Origin: Paraburkholderia tropica
GTDB lineage: Bacteria; Pseudomonadota; Gammaproteobacteria; Burkholderiales; Burkholderiaceae
NCBI RefSeq assembly: GCF_914484835.1
Contig: NZ_CAJZAR010000001.1
Location: forward strand, 62,001-126,000
DNA length: 64,000 nt
Reading direction: 5' to 3'
Shown here: piece by piece, positions 17,325 through 27,260 of the stretch
Layout of the letters: every line of letters starts with the position of its first letter
Position numbering within the stretch: position 1 is the first letter of the stretch
The notes under the pieces: generated by a model
Told to the model about the DNA's origin: nothing
Databases searched by the model: none
What the model saw: only the letters and a program-made list of their open reading frames with translations
Made by a program: the position numbers and the translations under genes

Positions 17325-19154
17325 ATGGCTGACCAAGACAAACAAAAAGTGACCGGCGGACAAACGTTCCGCCACGTGCTCGGCTTTACCTACCGGCACT
17401 GGACGCGCCAGCCGCTGCGCGTGAGCGCCGTCGCGCTGACCGCGCTGCTCGGCGCGCTCGCCGACGTGTTCACGCCGCACTACGCCGGCCAGCTCGTCGA
17501 CGCGCTCGCGCACGACGCCGCGGGCAGCAACGGCGCCGCATGGCACGCAGCCGTGATCGCGTTCTGCGCGCTCACGGCGCTCGGACTCGGCGGCACGCTG
17601 ATGCGCCAGGCCGCGTTCCAGAACATCATCGTGCTCACGCTGAAGATGATGAGCGGCGTCGCCACGCACGCGTTTCACCGCGTGCAGCGCTTCTCGACCG
17701 ACTGGCACGCGAACAGCTTCGCGGGCTCGACCGTGCGCAAGATCACGCGCGGCATGTGGGCGCTCGACCTGCTCAACGACACGCTGCTCGTCGCGCTGTT
17801 TCCGTCGCTCGTGATGCTGGTCGGCTCGACCGCCCTGCTCGCGATCCAGTGGCACGTGATGGGCCTCGTCGTGGGGCTCGGCTCGGCGATCTATCTGGCG
17901 ATCACCGTGTCGCTCTCGCTGTTTTACGTCGCGCCGTCCGCGCGGCTCGCGAACCAGTGGGACACGAAGATGGGCGGCGCGCTCGCCGACGCGATTTCCT
18001 GCAACGCCGTCGTCAAGGCCTTCGGCGCGGAAACGCGCGAGGAGTCGCGGCTCGCGCGCGTGATCGCCAAGTGGGACAGCCGCACGCGCCGCACGTGGCG
18101 GCGCGGCACCTTCAACGGCGGCGTGCAAGGCGCGCTGCTGGTGGCGATGCAGGCGGCCATTCTCGGCGCGGCGCTGCTGCTCTGGGCGCGCGGCCTCGCG
18201 AGCGTCGGCGACATCACGTTCGCGCTCACGCTGTTCTTCCTGCTCAAGGGCTATCTGCGCGACGTGGGCATGCATGTGCGCAATCTGCAGCGCTCGGTCA
18301 ACGACATGGAAGAACTCGTGATGCTCGACACGGAACCGCTCGGCATCGAGGACGCGCCCGCCGCGCCGCCGATCGTGATCGACCGTGGCGACATCCGCTT
18401 CGAGAACATGACGTTCCGCTACGGCGCGCAGAACGCCGCGCTCTACTCGAACCTGACGCTGCGCATCGCGCCGGGCGAGCGCGTGGGCCTCGTCGGTCAT
18501 TCGGGCTCCGGCAAGACCACGCTGATCAAGCTGATCCAGCGGCTCTACGACGTCTCCGAAGGCCGCATCACGATCGACGAACAGGACATCGCGCGCGTGC
18601 AGCAGGCTTCGCTGCGCTCGCAGATCGCCATCGTGCAGCAGGAGCCGGTGCTGTTCCACCGCTCGCTCGCGGAGAACATCGCCTACGCGCGGCCCGGCGC
18701 GACGCACGCCGAGATCGTCCACGCGGCCCAGCAGGCAAGCGCGCACGATTTCATCATGGCGCTGCGGCAGGGCTACGACACGCTGGTGGGCGAGCGCGGC
18801 GTGAAGCTGTCGGGCGGCGAGCGTCAGCGTGTGGCGATCGCGCGCGCGTTCCTCGCGAATGCGCCGATCCTGATCTTCGACGAAGCGACCTCGAGCCTCG
18901 ACAGCGAAAGCGAAGTGCTGATCCAGCAGGCAATGGAACGGCTGATGGTGGGCCGCACGACCGTGGTCGTGGCGCACCGCCTGTCGACCGTGCGCGCGCT
19001 CGACCGGCTGTTGGTGCTGGAGCGCGGGCGCATCGTGGAAGAAGGCACGCACGACGCGCTGGTGCGACGCGAAAACGGCCTGTACCGCCGGCTGTTCGAG
19101 CGTCAGGCGCTGGAACTCACGAAGGGTCTCGCCGACGACGTGCTGCTGCGTTAA
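17325..19154 (+). CDS. ABC-type exporter, fused membrane and ATPase domains
   Basis: A 609-residue half-transporter of the MsbA/bacterial multidrug type, expected to act as a dimer in the inner membrane. The membrane domain (about residues 20-330) has about six helices. The ATPase domain from about 350 shows Walker A GHSGSGKTTL, signature LSGGERQRVAIARA, Walker B ILIFDEATSSLD and the switch His in VVAHRLS. The substrate is unknown; lipid, drug or peptide are all possible. A 28-codon ORF and a terminator-like hairpin precede it, so expression may be controlled by premature termination. It stands between the two halves of the riboflavin genes but has no evident link with them. Confidence 0.9.
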   Translation: MADQDKQKVTGGQTFRHVLGFTYRHWTRQPLRVSAVALTALLGALADVFTPHYAGQLVDALAHDAAGSNGAAWHAAVIAFCALTALGLGGTLMRQAAFQNIIVLTLKMMSGVATHAFHRVQRFSTDWHANSFAGSTVRKITRGMWALDLLNDTLLVALFPSLVMLVGSTALLAIQWHVMGLVVGLGSAIYLAITVSLSLFYVAPSARLANQWDTKMGGALADAISCNAVVKAFGAETREESRLARVIAKWDSRTRRTWRRGTFNGGVQGALLVAMQAAILGAALLLWARGLASVGDITFALTLFFLLKGYLRDVGMHVRNLQRSVNDMEELVMLDTEPLGIEDAPAAPPIVIDRGDIRFENMTFRYGAQNAALYSNLTLRIAPGERVGLVGHSGSGKTTLIKLIQRLYDVSEGRITIDEQDIARVQQASLRSQIAIVQQEPVLFHRSLAENIAYARPGATHAEIVHAAQQASAHDFIMALRQGYDTLVGERGVKLSGGERQRVAIARAFLANAPILIFDEATSSLDSESEVLIQQAMERLMVGRTTVVVAHRLSTVRALDRLLVLERGRIVEEGTHDALVRRENGLYRRLFERQALELTKGLADDVLLR

Positions 19155-19178
19155 GCGGCGGCGCGCCGCTCACGCGGT

Positions 19179-19505
19179 TCACGTATCGGCAGCAGCGGCG
19201 GCGGCAGCAGCAGCGCGCGCGTGCGGCTGGATGTTCGCGAGGATCTCGGCCAGATCCTCGCGCGCGCGCTCGGTGTCGTAATGCGCCTGAAGCTCCATCC
19301 AGCTGCGCGCGTCGGTGCCAAAGTAGACCGCGAGGCGCACCGCCGTGTCGGCCGTGATCGCGCGCTTGCCGAGCACGATCTCATTGATGCGGCGCGGCGG
19401 CACGCCGATCGCCTTGGCGAGCGCGTACTGGCTCACGCCGAGCGGCTTGAGCCAGTCTTCGTCGAGGATCTCGCCGGGCGTGGCGAGCGGGACGTCACGT
19501 GTCAT
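19179..19505 (-). CDS. higA: HigA-type antitoxin (XRE family)
   Basis: A 108-residue antitoxin and DNA-binding autorepressor. The helix-turn-helix region reads SQYALAKAIGVPPRRINEIVLG (shown in part; about residues 25-46), with GKRAITADTAVRLAVYFG after it, as in HigA/VapI proteins. The C-terminus is a run of alanines. The start at 19505 has GAGGTG six bases before it. The toxin gene lies just upstream with a 10-base gap, the toxin-first order characteristic of higBA. Confidence 0.88.
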   Translation of the reverse strand: MTRDVPLATPGEILDEDWLKPLGVSQYALAKAIGVPPRRINEIVLGKRAITADTAVRLAVYFGTDARSWMELQAHYDTERAREDLAEILANIQPHARAAAAAAAAADT

Positions 19506-19515
19506 AAGAATCACC

Positions 19516-19794
19516 TCAGTGATAGTCGATGATGCGGACCTGCGAAGCCTCACCGTTCGCGAAATCGAAGCAGATACGCCATTGCCCGTTAATACGGATA
19601 CTGTATGAACCCGCGAGATCGCCATTCGAAGGCTCCAGCCGACGACCCTGAACGCGCAGAAACGACAGCGTGACCGCGGCGTGCACCTGCTGGAGCTTGC
19701 GCATGGCCGCCGCCTCGATCGCAACAAAGCGCGGAATCCGGCGCCCCGCAAAGAGCGCCGCGGTGTCGCGGCAGGCAAACGAAACAATTGTCAT
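19516..19794 (-). CDS. higB: HigB-type toxin (RelE superfamily)
   Basis: A 92-residue RelE-superfamily toxin; HigB proteins cut mRNA on the ribosome. Typical features are IPRFVAIEAAAMRKLQQVHAA (shown as read, conserved 'rKL..L..A' region near residue 30), GSYSIRINGQWRICF and the C-terminal VRIIDYH. I chose the ATG at 19794 (MTIVSFACRD), which gives the family length; an ATG nine codons upstream is less likely. It is first in the operon and preceded by inverted repeats that HigA may bind. Confidence 0.86.
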   Translation of the reverse strand: MTIVSFACRDTAALFAGRRIPRFVAIEAAAMRKLQQVHAAVTLSFLRVQGRRLEPSNGDLAGSYSIRINGQWRICFDFANGEASQVRIIDYH

Positions 19795-19831
19795 AGTAAC
19801 GCCTCGCGTTAATAACGTCAAACGTTACTAT
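19793..19831. promoter_or_regulatory. Inverted repeats upstream of higB, probable HigA operator
   Basis: A perfect 9-bp inverted repeat (ATAGTAACG at 19793-19801, CGTTACTAT at 19823-19831) encloses a smaller palindrome CGTTAATAACG (19807-19817). The repeated GTTA/TAAC half-sites next to the toxin start suit the autorepression usual in higBA operons. Confidence 0.6.
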
Positions 19832-20036
19832 TGTGGCGACGACGCCACGCGAGGGGCAGCTAGCCGTTCGGCCAGGCTCCGCCAGGCCTTGATCGGCGTC
19901 GGTCCGCGCCTGAACGCATCCAGCGCTGCCTCAGCGCGGTGCTCCAGGTCCCCAAAACCCGCCGCATCGCCCCCGTTCAGGGCGACGCGCCCGCCCGCGT
20001 GGCGTAAAATGTGCGCTTTCCAGCCAGATTCCCACC

Positions 20037-21197
20037 ATGACGCTCTCCTCCACCCTTGAGATCATTGCCGAGCTTAAAGCCGGCAAGATGGTGATCCTCG
20101 TCGACGAAGAAGACCGGGAGAACGAGGGCGACCTCGTCATCGCAGCGGAATTCGTCACGCCCGAAGCCATCAACTTCATGGCGAAGTACGGCCGCGGTTT
20201 GATCTGCCTCACGCTCACGCAAGAGCGCTGCAAGCTGCTCAACCTGCCGCTCATGACCCAGCGCAACGGCACGCAGTACGGCACGGCGTTCACGGTCAGC
20301 ATCGAGGCGGCGGAAGGCGTCACCACGGGCATTTCGGCCGCCGACCGCGCCCGCACGATCCTCACGGCCGTCGCGCACGACGCGCGGGCCGAGCACATCG
20401 TGCAGCCGGGCCACGTGTTCCCGATCATGGCCCAGCCGGGCGGCGTGCTGGTGCGCGCCGGCCACACGGAAGCGGGCTGCGACTTCACGGCGCTCGCGGG
20501 CCTCACGCCCGCCTCGGTCATCTGCGAAGTGATCAACGACGACGGCACGATGGCGCGCCTGCCCGACCTCATGGAGTTCGCGCAGGAGCACGGCATCAAG
20601 ATCGGCACCATCGCCGACCTGATCCACTATCGCAGCCGCACCGAATCGATCGTCGAGCGCGTGGCCGAGCGCACCATGCAGACCGCCCACGGCGCGTTCC
20701 GCGCGGTCATGTATGTCGATCAGCCCACGGGCACGCCGCACATCGCGCTGGTGCGCGGCACGCCAACGGCGGACACGGACACGCCGGTGCGCGTGCACGA
20801 GCCGCTGTCGATGCTCGATCTGCTGGAAACGGGCTCGTCCACGCATTCGTGGACGCTCGACGCCGCCATGCGCGAGATCGCCGAGCGCGATCTCGGCGTG
20901 ATCGTCATGCTCAACTGCGGCGAGAGCAAGGAACATCTGGTCGACGTCTTCAAGGCGTTCGACCAGAAAGAGCGCGCGGAGGCGCTCGCACGCCGGCCGG
21001 TGGACTTCAAGACCTACGGCATCGGCGCGCAGATCCTGCGCGAACTCGGCGTGGGACGCATGCAGGTGCTTTCGAAGCCGCGCCGCCTCGGCAGCATGTC
21101 GGGCTACGGTCTCGAAGTCACCGGCTTCGTGCCTATGCCGGGCAGCAGCACGGAAGCGCCCTGCCCGCCGGAAACGGCCGACCGCGCCGCGCCATAA
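20037..21197 (+). CDS. ribBA: 3,4-dihydroxy-2-butanone-4-phosphate synthase with degenerate GTP cyclohydrolase II domain (RibBX type)
   Basis: Makes the four-carbon riboflavin precursor from ribulose-5-phosphate. The N-terminal RibB domain (about residues 1-205) has [11 protein letters not shown] at 23-33 and the conserved HTEAGCDF. The C-terminal part aligns with GTP cyclohydrolase II but lacks the three zinc Cys: where the family has a CLTGD...LRCDCG stretch, this reads [11 protein letters not shown]. The RHQEGRGIG catalytic loop is missing too. So this half is probably not a cyclohydrolase, as in the RibBX variant described in proteobacteria. It heads ribBA-ribH-nusB. Confidence 0.93.
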   Translation: MTLSSTLEIIAELKAGKMVILVDEEDRENEGDLVIAAEFVTPEAINFMAKYGRGLICLTLTQERCKLLNLPLMTQRNGTQYGTAFTVSIEAAEGVTTGISAADRARTILTAVAHDARAEHIVQPGHVFPIMAQPGGVLVRAGHTEAGCDFTALAGLTPASVICEVINDDGTMARLPDLMEFAQEHGIKIGTIADLIHYRSRTESIVERVAERTMQTAHGAFRAVMYVDQPTGTPHIALVRGTPTADTDTPVRVHEPLSMLDLLETGSSTHSWTLDAAMREIAERDLGVIVMLNCGESKEHLVDVFKAFDQKERAEALARRPVDFKTYGIGAQILRELGVGRMQVLSKPRRLGSMSGYGLEVTGFVPMPGSSTEAPCPPETADRAAP

Positions 21198-21253
21198 GCG
21201 CGGCTCGCATCCCTTCACGCGTCACCACGCTCAATCGAACCTACGGATACCAC

Positions 21254-21766
21254 ATGGAAATCGGACAATACCAACCGAACCTGGACGGCGACGGACTGCG
21301 CATCGGCATCGTTCAGTCGCGCTTCAATGAACCGGTCTGCAACGGCCTCGCCGACGCCTGCATCGAAGAACTCGAACGCCTCGGCGTTACGGGCGAAGAC
21401 GTGCTGCTCGTCACGGTGCCGGGCGCACTGGAAATCCCGCTCGCGCTGCAAAAGCTCGCGGAAAGCGGCCAGTTCGACGCCCTGATCGCGCTCGGCGCGG
21501 TCGTGCGCGGCGAAACGTACCACTTCGAACTCGTGTCGAACGAAAGCGGCGCGGGCATCTCGCGCATCGCGCTGGACTTCGGCGTGCCGGTCGCGAACGC
21601 CGTGCTCACGACGGAAAACGACGAACAGGCCGTCGCGCGCATGACCGAAAAGGGTCGTGACGCCGCGCGCGTCGCAGTGGAAATGGCGAACCTGACGGTG
21701 GCGCTGGAACAACTCGACGGCGGCGACGACGACGAGGACGAGGAAGACGAAGAGGAACAGCAATGA
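21254..21766 (+). CDS. ribH: 6,7-dimethyl-8-ribityllumazine synthase
   Basis: Condenses the RibB product with the pyrimidine intermediate to give lumazine, the substrate of riboflavin synthase. It has 170 residues. Conserved features are VQSRFNEPV near residue 20, [11 protein letters not shown] and [15 protein letters not shown] with the active-site His. The C-terminus carries an unusual acidic tail ([13 protein letters not shown]) beyond the folded core, seen in some betaproteobacterial RibH proteins. The start is the ATG at 21254 (MEIGQYQP). Its stop overlaps the nusB start (ATGA). Confidence 0.94.
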   Translation: MEIGQYQPNLDGDGLRIGIVQSRFNEPVCNGLADACIEELERLGVTGEDVLLVTVPGALEIPLALQKLAESGQFDALIALGAVVRGETYHFELVSNESGAGISRIALDFGVPVANAVLTTENDEQAVARMTEKGRDAARVAVEMANLTVALEQLDGGDDDEDEEDEEEQQ

Positions 21767-22197
21767 AGAGCGCGCGCCGCCGCTCCCGCGAACTGGCCAC
21801 GCAGGGGTTGTATCAGTGGCTGCTGTCGGGGGTGCCCTCCGGCGAGATCGACGCGCAATTGCGCGGTTCGCAGGGCTACGACAAGGCCGATCACGAACAT
21901 CTGGACGCCATCCTGCACGGCGTGATCCGCGAGTCGGAGGAACTCTCCGCCTTCGTGGCGCCGTGTCTGGACCGTCCGATCGAGCAGCTTTCGCCGGTCG
22001 AACGCGCGGTGCTGCTCGTGGCGACCTACGAGTTCAAGCATCACGTCGACATCCCCTATCGCGTCGTCATCAACGAAGCGGTCGAGCTCACCAAGACCTT
22101 TGGCGGCTCGGACGGCTACAAGTATGTGAACGGCGTGCTGGACAAGGTGGCCGCGCAACTGCGCGCCACTGAAATCCAGGCAGCCCGCAAGTCGTAA
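21763..22197 (+). CDS. nusB: Transcription antitermination factor NusB
   Basis: An RNA-binding factor of 144 residues that, with NusE (S10), binds boxA in rRNA leaders and promotes antitermination. The all-helical family pattern is clear: [16 protein letters not shown] at the start and [15 protein letters not shown] later, ending near [12 protein letters not shown]. The four-base overlap with ribH is a widely conserved coupling of riboflavin and nus genes. Confidence 0.95.
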   Translation: MKSARRRSRELATQGLYQWLLSGVPSGEIDAQLRGSQGYDKADHEHLDAILHGVIRESEELSAFVAPCLDRPIEQLSPVERAVLLVATYEFKHHVDIPYRVVINEAVELTKTFGGSDGYKYVNGVLDKVAAQLRATEIQAARKS

Positions 22198-22294
22198 AAG
22201 CCGTCACGCGGCGAGGCGCGGCGCGCGCAACCGGGGCTTCCGGTTACGCCGCCCGCCGCACGCCGTGCTGTCTGCAAGTACTGGAATCACCCGC

Positions 22295-23488
22295 ATGAAC
22301 ACCGTTGCCGAACCGCTGTTGCGGCTTGCCGCGCGCGTCGACGAGATCCAGCCTTTCTACGTCATGGAACTGGCGAAGGAAGCCGCGCAGCTCGAACGCG
22401 CCGGGCGCGACATCATCCACATGGGGATCGGCGAGCCGGATTTCACGGCGCCGGAACCGGTTGTCGAAGCGGCTGCGGCTGCGCTGCGCCGCGGCGTCAC
22501 GCAGTACACCAGCGCGCTCGGCGTGCATGCGCTGCGCGAGGCGATCGCCGAACATTATCAGCACGCCTATGGCCTGAGCGTCGATCCGGCGCGCATCGTC
22601 GTGACGGCGGGCGCATCGGCGGCCTTGTTGCTCGCCTGCACGGCGCTCGTCGACCGCGACGACGAAGTGCTGATGCCCGACCCGAGCTATCCGTGCAACC
22701 GCCATTTCGTGGCGGCCGCCGAAGGCAAGCCGGTGCTCGTGCCGAGCGGCCCGGAAGCGCGCTTCCAGCTGACGGCCGCCGACGTCGGACGCCTGTGGAC
22801 CTCGCGTACGCGCGGCGTGCTGCTCGCTTCGCCGTCGAACCCCACCGGCACCTCGATCGAACCCGCCGAACTCGAACGCATCGTGAAAACGGTGCGCGCG
22901 CGCGGCGGCTTCACGATCGTCGACGAGATCTATCAGGGCCTGAGCTACGACGCGCCGCCCGTCTCCGCCCTCTCCTTCGGCGACGACGTGGTCACGGTCA
23001 ACAGTTTCTCGAAGTACTTCAACATGACCGGCTGGCGTCTGGGCTGGCTCGTGGTGCCGCCCACGCTGGTCGGCGCCTTCGAAAAGCTCGCGCAGAACCT
23101 GTTCATCTGCGCCTCGGCGCTCGCACAGCACGCGGCGCTCGCGTGCTTCGAGCCCGACACGCTGAAAATCTACGAAGCGCGCCGGCTCGAGTTCAAGCGC
23201 CGCCGCGACTTCATCGCGCCCGCGCTGGAATCGCTCGGCTTCACGGTGCCCGTGATGCCGGACGGCGCGTTCTACGTCTACGCCGACTGCACGAACGTCA
23301 ACCACGCCGCCGCGGGCGACAGCGACGCGCTCACGCGCGCGATGCTGCACGACGCGGGCACGGTGCTGGTGCCGGGCATGGACTTCGGCGTGGCTGCGCC
23401 GCGTCAGTACGTGCGGCTCTCGTATGCCACGGCGTACGAGCGGCTCGAAGAAGCGGTCGAACGCCTGCGCACGTTCTTCGGGCGCTGA
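22295..23488 (+). CDS. Pyridoxal-phosphate aminotransferase, class I/II
   Basis: A fold-type I aminotransferase of 397 residues. The PLP Lys is in NSFSKYFNMTGWRLGW; the substrate-side region IHMGIGEPDF and SPSNPTGT are typical of aspartate/alanine/methionine-type transaminases. The specific substrate cannot be fixed by sequence alone. I chose the ATG at 22295 (MNTVAEPLL); a start ten codons upstream is less likely. It stands alone, 97 bases after nusB, and a perfect terminator follows. Confidence 0.88.
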   Translation: MNTVAEPLLRLAARVDEIQPFYVMELAKEAAQLERAGRDIIHMGIGEPDFTAPEPVVEAAAAALRRGVTQYTSALGVHALREAIAEHYQHAYGLSVDPARIVVTAGASAALLLACTALVDRDDEVLMPDPSYPCNRHFVAAAEGKPVLVPSGPEARFQLTAADVGRLWTSRTRGVLLASPSNPTGTSIEPAELERIVKTVRARGGFTIVDEIYQGLSYDAPPVSALSFGDDVVTVNSFSKYFNMTGWRLGWLVVPPTLVGAFEKLAQNLFICASALAQHAALACFEPDTLKIYEARRLEFKRRRDFIAPALESLGFTVPVMPDGAFYVYADCTNVNHAAAGDSDALTRAMLHDAGTVLVPGMDFGVAAPRQYVRLSYATAYERLEEAVERLRTFFGR

Positions 23489-23525
23489 TCGGCAACGCTG
23501 ATCCGTGGAATCGTAAGCAGAAAAG

Positions 23526-23553
23526 AAAAAAGGCACCCGAAGGTGCCTTTTTT
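23526..23553 (+). terminator. Intrinsic terminator after aminotransferase gene
   Basis: A 12-bp perfect stem (AAAAAAGGCACC / GGTGCCTTTTTT) with a CGAA tetraloop. It works in both directions and separates convergent genes. Confidence 0.9.
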
Positions 23554-23613
23554 GTTTCGTCCGATCTTTCTCTTGCCGGCCGGAGCTTGGGCGAAGCCGC
23601 CCAGTGACCCGGC

Positions 23614-24864
23614 TCAGGCGCCGAGTTCGGGCTGAGTGTGCTTCTGGGCCGCCGTGCTGGCGTCGTCCTGGTCGGACCCGCCCTTCACCGAGGTCTTTTC
23701 GACCATCGCGTGCGCGCTGTCGAGCGTCACGTGCAGACGCTTGTCGCCGTTGATGCTCGCCACCTTTTGCGGCGCAGGCGAGCTGGCCGTGGTGGTGACG
23801 GGCGCCTGCGGCGCATTGATCGGCACGTTGCGGCCGCGAGCCACGTCGCGCAGACGCGTACGCTCGGCCATGACCTTGGCGCCGTAGCCGCCGTCGTCCT
23901 GCGAGGTCGAGCCCACGTAGAGGCGCAGACCGCCCGGCAGCGAACCGCCGCGCGCGATGCAGTCCTTCAGGACCAGCGCGCCGACCTTGATGTTCGCGAG
24001 CGGATCGAGCGCCGCGCTCTGGCCGCCGAAGTACTGGAACTTGTCCGAGTGCACCTTCGACATGACCTGCATGAGGCCCTGCGCGCCCACGCCGCTTTCG
24101 GCGTACGGATTGAAGCCCGACTCGATGGCCATGACCGCGAGCAGCAACAGCGGATCGAGACCCACTTCACGGCCCGTGTCGAAGGCCGCCTTGACGAGTT
24201 CGCCGACCGGCTCCTGCGCCACACGATAGCGACGCGAGATATAGGTAGCGACGAGCGCCTGTTCGCGCGCCGAGACCAGCACGCGGTCGTCGCGCGCGTC
24301 GGGCGTGATGCGCTGCGACGGGATCATGCGCGCCAGCGAGCCGACGCTCGGCAGCGAACGCGGATCGAGGCCGTTGAGCGTGACCGCGTCGAGCGTGGCC
24401 ATGCCGCCGTTCGAGACGCTGTTGGCCACGTGCGCGACCGTGCCGTTCGAACCGGCGGGCGAGACGCTCGCGAGCGCCGCGCCGTTTGCACCATTCGCGA
24501 CATTCGCGGCGTTCACGCCATTCGCGCCCGTTTCGGGCAGCAGTGCGGTCGGGAGCGTCGCGCCGTCAGAAGCTTCGCCGTCTTCGTTGGCGGGCACGCC
24601 GGAAGGCGTGAACGACGGCAACGGATTGCCTTGCAGCAGACGCGCGGGACCGGCCTGCACGGCAGCGGTGACGAAGGGCATCATGCGCGCGGCCAGCGTG
24701 CCGCGCCACGTGGGCAGCAGCCAGATGGCGAGCGCGAGCAGGACGGCGCAACCGCCCACGATGCTAAACAGGTGATGGCTAAGACGCGTGCCACGCCGCA
24801 GCAGCGCACGCAGGCCAAGAGCGAGACGCTCGTCGGCGCGCCACCACGATAACCAGGTATTCAT
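23614..24864 (-). CDS. Membrane-anchored lytic transglycosylase (SLT domain)
   Basis: A 416-residue protein predicted to cut peptidoglycan in the periplasm. An N-terminal helix at about residues 33-51 anchors it. Residues 70-200 form a low-complexity Ala/Asn/Gly-rich linker (repeated ANVANGANG-like units). The SLT domain at about 215-340 has catalytic Glu in AVMAIESGFNPYAESGVGAQ followed by GLMQVM. The C-terminal 70 residues look disordered. The start MNTWLSWWRA is the only ATG consistent with the anchor. It is transcribed alone. Confidence 0.88.
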   Translation of the reverse strand: MNTWLSWWRADERLALGLRALLRRGTRLSHHLFSIVGGCAVLLALAIWLLPTWRGTLAARMMPFVTAAVQAGPARLLQGNPLPSFTPSGVPANEDGEASDGATLPTALLPETGANGVNAANVANGANGAALASVSPAGSNGTVAHVANSVSNGGMATLDAVTLNGLDPRSLPSVGSLARMIPSQRITPDARDDRVLVSAREQALVATYISRRYRVAQEPVGELVKAAFDTGREVGLDPLLLLAVMAIESGFNPYAESGVGAQGLMQVMSKVHSDKFQYFGGQSAALDPLANIKVGALVLKDCIARGGSLPGGLRLYVGSTSQDDGGYGAKVMAERTRLRDVARGRNVPINAPQAPVTTTASSPAPQKVASINGDKRLHVTLDSAHAMVEKTSVKGGSDQDDASTAAQKHTQPELGA

Positions 24865-25421
24865 CTACAGATCTCCCCATGTTGCATGATCCGGCGACCG
24901 AAGTCGGCGCGAGGCCGATGGCCAATCGCAGGATCAAGACGGCGCGCGCCCTGGCTGGTGCAGCAGCGACGTCGGGAAAACGGCAACAAAGTACGCCGTT
25001 GGTGGAACTCCTCCGGTACAGCGAGCACGCCTTGGGCGCGCATGGGAGTTCTCACGCGAACAGCCGGCGCATAGGCGCGCCAGCGAGGACAGCCAATCTA
25101 GACCGTGGGAAGCCGTGCAGGGAGTCGGCTAAACGGCGACGCGTTGCGTCTGAAGGACCGGGACGGTGGTTAAAAATTGCAAGCCCTGCAACCAGTGTGG
25201 ACGGATTCTAGCAGGGATTTATAGACCGTCAACACTATAGAATGTCAAAGTTATAACTAATTGTAATAATGAACACCGTTCAATCGGTCGAGAACCGCGC
25301 GCCAAGCGCGTCTGCGGCCCGTTGGCCGATCGGCTGACAGCGTGCGCCAGCTAACACAGGTAAAATCGACAATCGTTTTGCCCCTGCACCCGCCGCGCGC
25401 TGCGGCTCCGACCCTATCCTG
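24865..25421. other. Divergent intergenic region before ubiD
   Basis: About 550 bases between the lytic transglycosylase and ubiD. The stretch 25210-25280 is markedly AT rich, with TTATAACTAATTGTAATAATG-like sequence (21 bases at about 25250-25270, given here as position only for its promoter-like character). A TAAAAT at 25361-25366 may be a ubiD -10, but its best -35 (CTGACA, 25334-25339) is 21 bases away. A 110-codon open frame at 24879 looks like chance. Confidence 0.45.
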
Positions 25422-26999
25422 ATGAAATACAAAGACTTGCGCGACTTCGTCGGTCGCCTGGAGACGATCGGCGAACTGCGCCGTATCCCGCAGGCCGTCT
25501 CTCCGGTGCTGGAGATGACCGAGCTGTGCGACCGCGTGCTGCGCGCCGGCGGCCCCGCCCTGCTATTCGAGAACCGCGCGACCCATGCGTTCCCCGTTTT
25601 GGGCAATCTTTTCGGCACGCCGCGGCGCGTCGCGCTCGGCATGGGCATCGACGCGCCCGAGAGCACCGGCGACGGCGCCGCGCTGGAGTCGCTGCGCGAC
25701 GTGGGCCGCCTGCTCTCCGCGCTCAAGGAACCCGAGCCGCCGCGCGGCCTGAAAGACGCGGGCAAGCTCCTCACGCTCGCCAAGGCCGTCTGGGACATGG
25801 CGCCGAAAACCGTGAGCGCGCCGCCCTGCCAGGAAATCGTCTGGGAAGGCAACGACGTCGATCTCGCGAAGCTGCCGATTCAGACCTGCTGGCCCGGCGA
25901 CGCCGGCCCGCTGATCACGTGGGGCCTGACGGTCACGCGCGGCCCGAACAAGACGCGCCAGAACCTGGGCATCTACCGCCAGCAGCTCATCGGCCGCAAC
26001 AAGCTGATCATGCGCTGGCTCGCGCATCGCGGCGGCGCGCTCGACTTCCGCGAATTCGCGCTGCGCAATCCCGGCAAGCCTTATCCCGTGGCCGTGGTGC
26101 TCGGCGCCGATCCGGCGACGATCCTCGGCGCGGTCACGCCGGTGCCCGACACGCTCTCCGAATACCAGTTCGCCGGCCTGCTGCGCGGCGGCCGCACCGA
26201 ACTCGCGAAGTGCCTGACGCCGGGCGTCGACACGCTGCAGGTGCCGGCACGCGCGGAAATCGTGCTCGAAGGCTTCATCTATCCGCAGGACGGCGCCCCG
26301 TCGCCCGCGCCCGCAGGCGCGCCGCCGCGTCCGTCGAAGGGGGCGAGCGCCGCTTACGAGCACGCGCTCGAAGGTCCGTACGGCGACCACACGGGTTACT
26401 ACAACGAACAGGAGTGGTTCCCCGTATTCACGGTCGAGCGCATCACCATGCGCCGCGACGCGATCTATCACTCCACGTATACAGGCAAACCGCCCGACGA
26501 ACCCGCCGTGCTCGGCGTCGCGCTCAACGAAGTGTTCGTGCCGCTGCTGCAGAAGCAGTTTCCCGAGATCACCGACTTCTATCTGCCGCCCGAAGGGTGC
26601 AGCTATCGCATGGCGATCGTGCAGATGAAAAAGAGCTATCCGGGGCACGCCAAGCGCGTGATGTTCGGCGTGTGGAGCTTCCTGCGGCAGTTCATGTACA
26701 CGAAGTTCATCGTCGTCGTCGATGACGATGTCGATATCCGCGACTGGAAGGAAGTGATCTGGGCGATCACCACGCGCATCGATCCGGCGCGCGATACGGT
26801 GCTCGTCGAAAACACGCCGATCGACTATCTCGATTTCGCGTCGCCGATTGCGGGGCTCGGCTCGAAAATGGGTCTCGACGCCACCAATAAATGGCCCGGC
26901 GAAACGAACCGCGAGTGGGGTCGCGCGATCGAAATGACGCAGGACGTGAAGACGCGCGTCGATCGTCTTTATGAGGAGCTGGGGCTCGGCGGCGCCTGA
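25422..26999 (+). CDS. ubiD: UbiD: 4-hydroxy-3-polyprenylbenzoate decarboxylase
   Basis: A prenylated-FMN-dependent decarboxylase in ubiquinone biosynthesis; UbiX supplies the cofactor from elsewhere. It has 525 residues, slightly longer than E. coli UbiD because of a Pro/Ala-rich insertion at about 290-310. It begins [14 protein letters not shown] and contains [19 protein letters not shown] (core region), [11 protein letters not shown] and the late [14 protein letters not shown], all conserved in UbiD. It is a monocistronic gene followed by a dehydrogenase of separate function. Confidence 0.95.
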   Translation: MKYKDLRDFVGRLETIGELRRIPQAVSPVLEMTELCDRVLRAGGPALLFENRATHAFPVLGNLFGTPRRVALGMGIDAPESTGDGAALESLRDVGRLLSALKEPEPPRGLKDAGKLLTLAKAVWDMAPKTVSAPPCQEIVWEGNDVDLAKLPIQTCWPGDAGPLITWGLTVTRGPNKTRQNLGIYRQQLIGRNKLIMRWLAHRGGALDFREFALRNPGKPYPVAVVLGADPATILGAVTPVPDTLSEYQFAGLLRGGRTELAKCLTPGVDTLQVPARAEIVLEGFIYPQDGAPSPAPAGAPPRPSKGASAAYEHALEGPYGDHTGYYNEQEWFPVFTVERITMRRDAIYHSTYTGKPPDEPAVLGVALNEVFVPLLQKQFPEITDFYLPPEGCSYRMAIVQMKKSYPGHAKRVMFGVWSFLRQFMYTKFIVVVDDDVDIRDWKEVIWAITTRIDPARDTVLVENTPIDYLDFASPIAGLGSKMGLDATNKWPGETNREWGRAIEMTQDVKTRVDRLYEELGLGGA

Positions 27000-27260
27000 A
27001 ACGCCGCGCGAATCGCGCTTGATTGACGCGCGTTTCAACGCGTGAATCAAGCCGGCTCCACGCTCGATCACCCGCGAGCCGCATCGGTGTCTCGCGCTTT
27101 GCGCGCCGCGCACGCGGCATGCGCCTACATATATAGAGAGAGTGCGCCCGCAACGTATCGCCTGCGCCCTGCCCTTGAAACGCGACGCCATCCGACGCCG
27201 CGCGTGATGCGCCGCCGCCCGCACCGGGCCGCAGCGCTTTCGACCCGAGGAGACACGAAG

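Noticed and set aside
19832..20036. Possible FMN riboswitch before ribBA.
   Set aside because: I could not find the conserved RFN element segments in order; a covariance-model search would be decisive.
24879..25211. 110-codon plus-strand frame before ubiD.
   Set aside because: No ribosome binding site, no recognisable protein, and codon use unlike neighbours.
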